Assembly: GCA_023460795.1 (NCBI GenBank)
Contig: JAEWPC010000049.1
Coordinates: 62,001 to 126,000 of the forward strand
Reading direction: 5' to 3'
Length of the DNA stretch: 64,000 bases
Source of the DNA: Bacillota bacterium
GTDB lineage: Bacteria > Bacillota > Bacilli > Paenibacillales > Paenibacillaceae
Each line of letters begins with the position of its first letter. The first letter of the stretch is position 1. Below, in pieces: positions 16,245 through 23,272 of this stretch. Both the position numbers and the translations under genes were made by a program. The notes under the pieces are model-generated. The model was not told where the DNA came from, ran no database searches, and was given only the letters and a program-made list of their open reading frames with translations.

Positions 16245-17135
16245 ATGAAACGAATTTTCCTGTTTATTCTTACGAACTTGCTCGTCATGGTTACGATCGG
16301 AATTATCTTATCCGTCCTCGGAGTGAACTCGTACATTAATGAAAGCGGCGGCATCAACTTCCAGCAGCTGCTGATCTTCAGCGCGATCGTTGGCTTCACC
16401 GGCGCGTTCATCTCGCTCGCGATGTCCCGTTGGATGGCGAAAATGATGATGGGCGTGCAAGTGCTCGATCCTCGCAAGAACCTGTCGTCCGGCGAGCGGG
16501 AGCTCGTCGAGATGGTTCACCGCATCGCGCACGACGCAGGCATGACGGTTATGCCTGAAGTCGGTATCTACGAATCCAAAGAAGTGAACGCGTTCGCGAC
16601 CGGGCCTTCCAAGAGACGTTCGCTCGTCGCGGTGTCGACCGGCTTGCTCGAAACGATGGACCGCGACGCGGTCGAAGGCATCATCGGCCACGAGGTGGCG
16701 CACATCGTGAACGGAGACATGGTCACGATGACGCTGCTGCAAGGCGTCGTGAATACGTTCGTCGTCTTCCTGTCGCGTATCGCGGCATGGGCGGCATCCC
16801 GATTCGTGAAGGAAGACGTTGCGCCGCTCGTGCATTTCATCGCCGTTATCGTGTTCCAGATCGTGTTCTCGATTCTCGGCAGTTTGGTTGTCTTCGCCTA
16901 CTCCCGTCATCGCGAGTTCCATGCGGACCGCGGCGGCGCGATTCTGGCCGGCAAGGACAAGATGATTCACGCGCTGCAATCGCTCCAAAGATACAAGGAA
17001 CGCATGGTCGTGGGAGAGCAGCAGACTTCCGTCGCAACGCTCAAGATCGGCGGCAAACCGGGCAGAGTGTCGTGGTTCTCGACGCACCCGGATCTCGGCG
17101 ACCGCATTCGCGCGTTGCAAGAGGCGCAACTGTAA
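16245..17135 (+). CDS. htpX: Membrane zinc protease HtpX
   Basis: 296 aa, normal length. Two N-terminal membrane segments (about 5-25 and 33-55), the M48 catalytic motif HEVAH (His149, Glu150, His153), two further hydrophobic segments after it, and the third zinc-ligand region REFHADRGGA. HtpX degrades misfolded membrane proteins on the cytoplasmic side together with FtsH. GGGGAG eight bases before ATG 16245 sets the start. Monocistronic, with its own terminator at 17153. Confidence 0.95.
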   Translation: MKRIFLFILTNLLVMVTIGIILSVLGVNSYINESGGINFQQLLIFSAIVGFTGAFISLAMSRWMAKMMMGVQVLDPRKNLSSGERELVEMVHRIAHDAGMTVMPEVGIYESKEVNAFATGPSKRRSLVAVSTGLLETMDRDAVEGIIGHEVAHIVNGDMVTMTLLQGVVNTFVVFLSRIAAWAASRFVKEDVAPLVHFIAVIVFQIVFSILGSLVVFAYSRHREFHADRGGAILAGKDKMIHALQSLQRYKERMVVGEQQTSVATLKIGGKPGRVSWFSTHPDLGDRIRALQEAQL

Positions 17136-17152
17136 GTTGTGGGTAACGTTGC

Positions 17153-17195
17153 AAACCGTCAGGGCGAGCTTATAGGCTCCCTTGACGGTTTTTTT
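17153..17195 (+). terminator. htpX terminator
   Basis: AAACCGTCA-GGG-GAGC pairs with GCTC-CC-TTGACGGTTT, followed by a run of seven T (17189-17195). Confidence 0.88.
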
Positions 17196-17218
17196 CGTGT
17201 GGTGGGAAAGGGGGGGTT

Positions 17219-17424
17219 GAGTACCTCGAGCGCTGTTTTGTGTGATAATTCGTATAAACCCAAAGTAACCAAGTGCCCCCGCGCGCCGTTTGTGCGATAA
17301 CTCGTATAAACCCAATATGATTGAGTACCTCATGCGCCGTTTTGTGTGTTGTTTCGTACAAACCCAATGTGACTGAGTGCCACAAGCGCCTCTTGTGTGA
17401 TATTTCGTATAAACCCAATCGCCA
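17219..17424 (+). repeat. Tandem array, four ~52-bp units, each with a hairpin
   Basis: The core TCGTATAAACCCAA begins at 17250, 17302, 17354 (TCGTACAAACCCAA) and 17405, a 51-52 bp step. In each unit a preceding arm of the type GTTTGTGCGA pairs with TCGTATAAAC over a 3-6 nt loop. Where one copy has CGTAC instead of CGTAT the pairing is kept (G-C instead of G.U). The G.U pairs occur on the plus strand, so the hairpins suit plus-strand RNA. It follows the htpX terminator. Open frames across it are not coding. Confidence 0.85.
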
Positions 17425-17440
17425 GAGAGGCGACCATCTG

Positions 17441-17498
17441 TTGTAATTCCCCTTTCCGCGGAGTATACTTAAACCAAAAGTTAAAGCGCTTAAACTTT
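17441..17498 (+). promoter_or_regulatory. Promoter and operator of the LacI-kinase-GH4 operon
   Basis: TTGTAA (17441-17446), 17-bp spacer, TATACT (17464-17469). A 22-bp near-palindrome with arms AAAGTTAAAGC/GCTTAAACTTT and central GC covers 17477-17498, right at the transcription start. Its shape and central AAGCGCTT are typical of LacI-family operators, so the first gene probably represses its own operon. Confidence 0.82.
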
Positions 17499-17525
17499 AG
17501 AGAGTCGTTGGGGGTTCGTCGCACG

Positions 17526-18539
17526 ATGAAAGTGAACATTTACGATGTCGCGAGGAGGTCGGGTCTGTCCGTCGTGACGGTGTCTCGCGTGCTGAACAAT
17601 GCTCCTTCCGTACGGGAGAGCAATAGAGACAAGGTGCTTCGGGCGATGGAGGAGCTCGGCTACCGGCCGAACGCGTCCGCGCGAAGTCTCGCGAAAGGGC
17701 GGACGGGCGTCATCGGTTTAACGCTGACGACGCTGCAAGATGCGTTCCTCGATGCGGTCGTCAAGGAAATCGCCGATTGCTTGGCCGAGCAAGGGTACTT
17801 CTTGGCGCTGTCTGTAACGCCCAGCTATGAGGCGTCGCATCGCTCGCTGTTCCAGCATGACCGGGTAGACGGAGTCATTCTGCTGTCTCCGGTCGAGGAG
17901 GACGCGTACGTTCGGGAGCTGAAGACGAAGGGGATTCCGTTCGTCATGATCGATAACCAACACCGGAATCCGGAGGTCGCGTCCGTTCTCGTAGACAACT
18001 TCAAAGGCGGATACGCGGCGACGAAGCATCTGATCGATCTTGGCCATCGCGACATCGCCCATATACGCGGCGCCGGGCAGTTCCTCAGCAGCCTCGAGCG
18101 GGAACGGGGCTTCGAGACGGCGATGAGAGACGCGGGACTGACGCCGTATCGGGTCGAGCCAGGCTCTTTCGACATCGAGTCGGGATACGAGATCGCCAGC
18201 CGATGGATCGAGACGGGGAGGCTTCCCACAGCCGTGTTCGCGGCTGACGACTATATGGCGATCGGCGTGATGGACGCGTGCAAGAACGCGGGGGTGAAAG
18301 TGCCTGAAGAGGTATCGGTCGTCGGCTTCGATGATCAGTTGCTCGCTTCGCAGCTTCGCCCGCTGCTGACGACGGTCCGCCAGCCGGCTCGCGAGCTTGG
18401 CAGAATCGGTGCGGATAGGGTACTGGGTCTCATTGAAGGCACGGCTCAAGGCGGCGAGACGGTCGTGCTGCAGCCCGAGCTTGTTATCAGGGCATCGACG
18501 GCGTCGCCAAGGAACGACGGAGGGGGAATCAACGGATGA
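17526..18539 (+). CDS. LacI-family transcriptional repressor
   Basis: 337 aa from ATG 17526; the open frame begins 43 codons earlier but that part overlaps the promoter. N-terminal helix-turn-helix MKVNIYDVARRSGLSVVTVS plus hinge SRVLNNAPSVRESNRDKVL, then a periplasmic-binding-like ligand domain from about residue 60 (GVIGLTLTTLQDAFLDAVVKE). First gene of a three-gene operon; its last four bases (ATGA) overlap the kinase start. The likely inducer is the sugar or sugar phosphate handled by the two enzymes that follow. Confidence 0.93.
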   Translation: MKVNIYDVARRSGLSVVTVSRVLNNAPSVRESNRDKVLRAMEELGYRPNASARSLAKGRTGVIGLTLTTLQDAFLDAVVKEIADCLAEQGYFLALSVTPSYEASHRSLFQHDRVDGVILLSPVEEDAYVRELKTKGIPFVMIDNQHRNPEVASVLVDNFKGGYAATKHLIDLGHRDIAHIRGAGQFLSSLERERGFETAMRDAGLTPYRVEPGSFDIESGYEIASRWIETGRLPTAVFAADDYMAIGVMDACKNAGVKVPEEVSVVGFDDQLLASQLRPLLTTVRQPARELGRIGADRVLGLIEGTAQGGETVVLQPELVIRASTASPRNDGGGING

Positions 18540-19510
18540 ATTATTATCTTGGCGTAGACGCCGGAGGCAGCAAGACTTATACGATCATCACCGACGAAGA
18601 CGGCAACATCGTAGGCAAAGGCCGCAGCGGCAACGGCAATCATCAGCTCGGCGAAGAGGAAGCGCGCCATAACTTACGCGAATCGGTAGGCATGGCTTTG
18701 ACGCAGGCGAGACTGACGCCCGATCAGATCGATTTCGCCTACTTCGGCATGGCAGGCGCGGACCGGGAAGCGGACTTCCGCATTCTGCGGCCGCTGATCG
18801 CGGAGCTCGGATTCCCTCGGCACGAGATCGTCTGCGATACGATGATCGCGCTGCGGGCGGGCACCGACAAGCCGTACGGCGTCGTGCTTATTTGCGGCAC
18901 CGGCACGAACAGCGCGGGCGTGAACCGTCAGGGCGAGAGCTTCCAATGCGGCGGCTTTTCCTATCAGTACGGCGACTTCGGAGGGGGCGGCGGGCTTAAC
19001 GTAGAAGCGTTCCGTTCGGTAATCCGGGCATGGGACGGACGGGAGGAGCCGACGCTCCTTACGCAGTTGCTGCTTGATTCGCTCGGGTATGAGAGCGTGC
19101 AGGCCATGCTCGACGATTACTTGGATCACGAACGCACGCCGCCGACGCATCTTGCGAAGCTGCTGTTCGAAGCGGCGGAACAAGGCGATGCCGCGGCGCA
19201 AGCGATATTGCGCGAACAGGGCGAGGAGCTGGGCAAGGCGGCGCGGGCGGTCATCAAGCGGCTAGGGATGGCGGAGGAGCGATTCGACGTCGTCCTCGCG
19301 GGCAGCATCGTCACGCGGGGGAAAGGCGAGCACGTAACGGCCTATATCCGGCAGGCGATCCAAGAAGCCGCCCCGCAAGCCACCATGGTGAAGCTGGCGG
19401 TCGAGCCGGTCGTCGGCGCCGTATGGCTGGCCCATGAAGCCGCGCGTGGCGCGCTTCCGAGGCAGGTATTCGATAAGCTGAAGGAAATTCGGGACTACGA
19501 CACGATATAA
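18536..19510 (+). CDS. BadF/BadG-type sugar kinase (N-acetylglucosamine kinase-like)
   Basis: 324 aa. ASKHA-fold ATPase: phosphate 1 motif GVDAGGSKTY at residues 6-15, GMAGADRE, phosphate 2/glycine-rich CGTGTNSAG, YGDFGGGGGLNVEAFR, and adenosine motif VVLAGSIVTRG. Closest known role in this family is ATP-dependent phosphorylation of N-acetylglucosamine or related sugars at C6. The ATG overlaps the LacI stop codon. Together with the GH4 enzyme downstream it suggests that a sugar enters unphosphorylated and is phosphorylated inside. Substrate is inferred only. Confidence 0.82.
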   Translation: MNYYLGVDAGGSKTYTIITDEDGNIVGKGRSGNGNHQLGEEEARHNLRESVGMALTQARLTPDQIDFAYFGMAGADREADFRILRPLIAELGFPRHEIVCDTMIALRAGTDKPYGVVLICGTGTNSAGVNRQGESFQCGGFSYQYGDFGGGGGLNVEAFRSVIRAWDGREEPTLLTQLLLDSLGYESVQAMLDDYLDHERTPPTHLAKLLFEAAEQGDAAAQAILREQGEELGKAARAVIKRLGMAEERFDVVLAGSIVTRGKGEHVTAYIRQAIQEAAPQATMVKLAVEPVVGAVWLAHEAARGALPRQVFDKLKEIRDYDTI

Positions 19511-19534
19511 AATACGATAAAGGAGCTGGAACGA

Positions 19535-20851
19535 ATGGCACGGGGAGCAAGCAACGGACTGAAAATCGCCATTATCGGAGGCGGTTCCTCTTACACGCCG
19601 GAGATTGTGGAGGGCTTTATTCTAAGATACGATCAGCTACCGGTCAGGGAACTATGGCTTGTCGATATCGAAGCGGGACGCCGAAAGCTGGAGATCGTCG
19701 GAGAGCTGGCGAAGCGAATGGTCGCGAAATCGGGGCTTCCGATCGAGGTGCGCCTGACGCTAGACCGACGCCAAGCGATCGAAGGCGCGGACTTCGTCTC
19801 GACGCAGCTGCGAGTAGGTCTATTGGAAGCGAGAAAATGGGATGAGCATCTCCCGAACCTGCACGGAGTCATCGGGCAAGAGACGACGGGACCGGGCGGC
19901 ATGATGAAAGCGATGCGGACGATACCGGTGCTGCTCGACATTGCCAAGGATATCGAGGAACTGAGCCCGAACGCGTGGCTGCTTAACTTCACGAATCCGG
20001 CCGGCATGGTAACGGAAGCGCTGAATCGTTATTCGGGCGTCCGCAGCATCGGCCTGTGCAACGCGCCGATCGGACTGCAGAAGTGGCTCAGCAAGAAATA
20101 CGAAATGCCGGCAAATCGCATCTATACGGAGTTCGTCGGGTTGAACCATCTGCACTGGGTCACGCGTGTCGAAGTGGACGGCGTAGACCGGCTGCCGGAG
20201 CTGCTCGATAAGCGGGAGGAGTATTCGGGCAAGAACGTTCCCGCCACGGAGTGGGACCCGGACTTCCTCAGATCGCTCGGCGGATTGCCGTCGTATTATT
20301 TGAAATACTTCTATATGACGGACGCCATGCTGTCCGAACAGCTCGAATCGTTGAAGTCGAACGGAACGAGAGCGGAAGTCGTCAAGAGAGTGGAAGACGA
20401 GCTGTTCGAGCTATACGCGGATCCGGAGCTGCAAGAGAAGCCGAAGCAGCTGGAGCAGCGCGGAGGCGCGTATTATTCGGAGGCGGCGGTTAACTTAATG
20501 GAGTCCCTCCATAATGACCGGAGAGACATCCAGACGATCAACGTACGCAACGGCAGGACGCTCGACTTCCTCCCCGAGGACGCGAGCATCGAAGTGAACT
20601 GCGTCATTACCGGCCAAGGTCCGATCGCGCTTCCGGCGTCGCGCGTGCCGGAGCAGGCGAAGGGGCTGATCGCCGCGGTGAAAACGTATGAGCGTCTAAC
20701 GATCGAAGCGGCGATTACCGGAGACCGGGACATCGCGTTGCAAGCGATGGTCAGCCATCCGCTAGTGCCGTCGGTCTCGGTGGCCAAGAAGCTGCTGGAC
20801 GAAATGCTGGAGAAGAATAAGCCCTACTTGCCAGCCTTCCAACGGTCTTAG
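19535..20851 (+). CDS. NAD-dependent 6-phospho-glycosidase, GH4 family (LicH-like)
   Basis: 438 aa, typical GH4 length. Rossmann start KIAIIGGGSSYTPE (NAD), GQETTGPGGMMKAMRTIP, FTNPAGMVTEA, metal and catalytic motif LCNAPIG (Cys for Mn2+), and VGLNHLHW (His). GH4 enzymes split 6-phospho-alpha- or beta-glycosides by an oxidation-elimination mechanism with NAD and a divalent metal. The sequence style is that of the 6-phospho-beta-glucosidase branch. AAAGGAG precedes the ATG. No PTS is encoded nearby, so the kinase upstream is the likely source of phosphorylated substrate. Confidence 0.9.
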   Translation: MARGASNGLKIAIIGGGSSYTPEIVEGFILRYDQLPVRELWLVDIEAGRRKLEIVGELAKRMVAKSGLPIEVRLTLDRRQAIEGADFVSTQLRVGLLEARKWDEHLPNLHGVIGQETTGPGGMMKAMRTIPVLLDIAKDIEELSPNAWLLNFTNPAGMVTEALNRYSGVRSIGLCNAPIGLQKWLSKKYEMPANRIYTEFVGLNHLHWVTRVEVDGVDRLPELLDKREEYSGKNVPATEWDPDFLRSLGGLPSYYLKYFYMTDAMLSEQLESLKSNGTRAEVVKRVEDELFELYADPELQEKPKQLEQRGGAYYSEAAVNLMESLHNDRRDIQTINVRNGRTLDFLPEDASIEVNCVITGQGPIALPASRVPEQAKGLIAAVKTYERLTIEAAITGDRDIALQAMVSHPLVPSVSVAKKLLDEMLEKNKPYLPAFQRS

Positions 20852-20870
20852 ATTCGACACAATAAGCGGA

Positions 20871-20899
20871 TTGTTTTCGCTCCGAGCGCATGCTATATT
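20871..20899 (+). promoter_or_regulatory. Promoter of def
   Basis: TTGTTT (20871-20876), 17-bp spacer ending in TGC, TATATT (20894-20899), giving an extended -10, 36 bp before the def start. Confidence 0.65.
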
Positions 20900-20934
20900 A
20901 GGTCACACCTAGTGCAAAAAGGAGTTAGTGTTAC

Positions 20935-21450
20935 ATGTCAGTGCTTGGCATTCTACCTTTCGGCGAATCCATCCTGCGCAAGAAGGCGCGTCCGGTCGAA
21001 GAGATCACGCCGAAAATAACGAAGCTGCTTGACGACATGGCGGAGACGTTATACGCAACGGACGGTCGCGCCGGGTTGGCCGCGCCGCAAGTGGGCATGC
21101 TCCGGCAATTGATCGTCATGGATTGCGGAGAAGGGCTGATCGAGCTCATTAATCCGGAAATCATAGAAGCGAGCGGAGAACAAGATGGCGCGGAGGGGTG
21201 CTTGTCGTTCCCGGGCTATTACGGCTTCGTGAAACGCGCGCAACGCGTGAGGATACGCACGATGAACCGGCAGGGAGAGACGGTCGAGCTTGAAGGCGAG
21301 GGTTTCCTGGCTCGCTGCATTCAGCACGAAGTCGACCATCTTCACGGCAAGCTGTTCATCGATCTCGTTCAGGAGCCTTGGCTTTATCAAGAGAAGACGA
21401 ACCAGAGAATCCCGCTGATCGACGTAATGAAGATTTCGCATTCCGACTAA
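20935..21450 (+). CDS. def: Peptide deformylase
   Basis: 171 aa. Removes the N-formyl group from new proteins. Three family motifs are present: motif 1 as AGLAAPQVG (the usual Gly-Val before GLAAPQ is Arg-Ala here), motif 2 EGCLSFPG with the metal-binding Cys, and motif 3 QHEVDHLHG with the HExxH pair. Length and the EGCLSFPG form fit the short YkrB/type-1-like enzymes. AAAAGGAG lies before ATG 20935. A small membrane protein follows 24 bp downstream in the same direction. Confidence 0.95.
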   Translation: MSVLGILPFGESILRKKARPVEEITPKITKLLDDMAETLYATDGRAGLAAPQVGMLRQLIVMDCGEGLIELINPEIIEASGEQDGAEGCLSFPGYYGFVKRAQRVRIRTMNRQGETVELEGEGFLARCIQHEVDHLHGKLFIDLVQEPWLYQEKTNQRIPLIDVMKISHSD

Positions 21451-21474
21451 CACAGATACGGGTGGTATCGGCCA

Positions 21475-21681
21475 ATGGACGTAACGGTTTTGCTTATAGT
21501 CGTCGTTGTTGTCATGCTCGCCGGCTTCGTGGCTACGATCATGGTCGGCAAGTCGAGGAGCAACCAAGTCGAAGACCCGCGCTACATGCAGAAGACGGGT
21601 TCGAAGTGGCTCCGGCTTACGCTGCTGTACGTGGCGGCGATCTTGGTTGTGGCTTTGATCTATGTCGCGTTTCTTCAATGA
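21475..21681 (+). CDS. Small two-span membrane protein
   Basis: 68 aa. Two hydrophobic segments, about residues 4-24 (LLIVVVVVMLAGFVATIMV) and 46-66 (LRLTLLYVAAILVVALIYVA), joined by a polar loop. GGGTGG lies before the ATG. Probably co-transcribed with def and ended by the terminator at 21701. No family recognised. Confidence 0.72.
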   Translation: MDVTVLLIVVVVVMLAGFVATIMVGKSRSNQVEDPRYMQKTGSKWLRLTLLYVAAILVVALIYVAFLQ

Positions 21682-21700
21682 CGCATAGGTTTCCGCATTG

Positions 21701-21735
21701 AAACCGTCGGGAGCGGATCGCTGTCCGACGGTTTT
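21701..21735. terminator. Terminator after the def unit
   Basis: AAACCGTCGG (21701-21710) pairs with CCGACGGTTTT (21725-21735). Because a small gene converges from the other side it may work both ways. Confidence 0.82.
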
Positions 21736-21741
21736 GTCGTT

Positions 21742-21873
21742 TTATTTATTCGTGCTATGCTGTTTGCCCGGCAGCGCGGAGCCGGCTTTTTCTCCGCCGT
21801 TACCCCGTTTGCTGCGCGCGATTTTCCGCTGATTGTCGTTCAGCTTTTCCACGAACTCATGGGTATCGCTCAA
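21742..21873 (-). CDS. Small DUF4023-type protein
   Basis: 43 aa when begun at TTG 21873, which has GGGAGGAGGGTGAG on the minus strand about ten bases upstream. The product, SDTHEFVEKLNDNQRK near the start and SALPGKQH near the end, is the pattern of DUF4023, a tiny soluble protein family of Bacillales with unknown role. The open frame reaches ATG 21984 but the added residues have no ribosome site and do not fit the family. Convergent with the small membrane protein gene. Confidence 0.75.
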   Translation of the reverse strand: MSDTHEFVEKLNDNQRKIARSKRGNGGEKAGSALPGKQHSTNK

Positions 21874-22016
21874 CTGAAGCTCACCCTCCTCCCGCATGAG
21901 ACTACTGTTACTGTTTCCATGCTTGTCCCATAATATTTGGCCGCCTATCTTGAAACGTTCGTCCAAAATCCTTAATATTCGCATAGAGAGTTCAACTTGC
22001 CGATAGGGAGACGCTT

Positions 22017-23165
22017 ATGAAATTCGCCATTCAATATTTATCTTTCTTCGTCATCCAGACGGAAGGCGAGGGCCAAGACGGACCCAAACGATATAAGCAT
22101 TATCAGACGTTATCCCATGAGGAATACCAAGACAGCGCGCTGAAGGACTTCTTGGATAGCGAGTTCAAACGGATCGCCAAGCGCAAAGCGGAAATCAACC
22201 CGGTCGCCGAACAAGTTCCGACGAAGATCGGCCGATTCATCGTAGAGCCGGGCCACGAATTGACGAGCAATCCGAACTACAACTTGTTCCAACGGCTTCG
22301 GACGGCTACGGATAAGCAGTCGTTCCATAATAGCGGCGACGACCTTCTCCGGATCTACATGGATACGAATTCGGTACGCGGAGGCGCGTTCGTGCTGGCG
22401 CTCGCCAAGCTGAACGAGCTGTTCGACGAGCCGTTCCTGTTCTTGCTGAAGTGCGACTTCGAATCGAAGATCGCGCGGATTTCCGACGAGAAGAGCTTGA
22501 TTGCCCGCGTGGAGATGGCGATCAACGCGCGCAACATCAAATCCATTCAATATCCGCATATGCCCGAGGAAGGCATGCTCGAGGAGTGGGAGCTCAAAAT
22601 TCACCAGGCTTCCCATGCCCGATATTTCGAGGATTTCTTGAAGTACGTCTCTTACGAAAAATCCAAGCCGGAAATCGTGAACGACCAGGTGCTGGGCATG
22701 GTGCAGGAGTATATGGCCGAGAAGTGGCAGGTGCCGATCGAGGAAACCGCGTTCGCTGAAGTCTCTCCGGAAGAGCCGTATCCGTACGCGCACAATCATC
22801 CGGAGGGTTTGCTTCAAGAGAAGCAGCAATTCGACGTGTGGGTGGCTTCGGAGAAACGCGACCTGCAGGAAAAATGGACGCATGACTACGTTATGGAAGC
22901 CACTTCGCGGATCGTGGAGCTGCAGCCCGAGCTGGAGCTTAAGTTCAAGCTGGACGACATCACGGTCAAGGCGCAAATGGCCGATTACGGCAAGCGCATC
23001 CATGTAGCGCGCTTGAACGGCAGGTATGTCGTGCTCATCGAAGGGGACATGTTCCAATTCGACAAGGGCGTGTCGCCGATCGAGCTTCTGCAGCCTCAGG
23101 AGCTGACGGAAGTGCTTCGCCGGCTGGAGGATAGAGCTCGATACGAACCGGAAGAGATGGACTGA
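22017..23165 (+). CDS. DUF3900 family protein
   Basis: 382 aa. Recognised by the opening MKFAIQYLSFFVIQTEGEGQ, the KRYKHYQTL stretch, QVPTKIGRFIVEPGHELTSN, and the central SIQYPHMPEEGMLEEWELK and HQASHARYFEDFLKYV segments, which are highly conserved in this Bacillales family. No signal peptide or membrane span. Function unknown; an uncharacterised cytoplasmic protein. AGGGAG precedes the ATG. Monocistronic. Confidence 0.88.
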   Translation: MKFAIQYLSFFVIQTEGEGQDGPKRYKHYQTLSHEEYQDSALKDFLDSEFKRIAKRKAEINPVAEQVPTKIGRFIVEPGHELTSNPNYNLFQRLRTATDKQSFHNSGDDLLRIYMDTNSVRGGAFVLALAKLNELFDEPFLFLLKCDFESKIARISDEKSLIARVEMAINARNIKSIQYPHMPEEGMLEEWELKIHQASHARYFEDFLKYVSYEKSKPEIVNDQVLGMVQEYMAEKWQVPIEETAFAEVSPEEPYPYAHNHPEGLLQEKQQFDVWVASEKRDLQEKWTHDYVMEATSRIVELQPELELKFKLDDITVKAQMADYGKRIHVARLNGRYVVLIEGDMFQFDKGVSPIELLQPQELTEVLRRLEDRARYEPEEMD

Positions 23166-23272
23166 ACGTTAGGGATGTCCAACGCTTCAAGACATTGGAG
23201 AGGGTTTTCTCGCGCCGGCGGAGCTATAATCGTAGGATGAGAGATTCATAGATTCATAAGGGGGTGCCGGCG

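Noticed and set aside
16308..17333. 341-codon minus-strand frame across htpX and the 52-bp array
   Set aside because: Antisense to a certain gene, and the frame runs on through a tandem repeat; no ribosome site and no family features.
17170..17418. Small minus-strand frame with repeated GLYE..HK-like peptides
   Set aside because: The peptide repeats come from the 52-bp DNA repeat, whose length is not a multiple of three, so successive units are read in different frames.
17219..17424. CRISPR array
   Set aside because: The units are near-contiguous repeats with no unique spacers of even length, and no cas genes are present. The same holds for the arrays at 25.6 and 47.7 kb.
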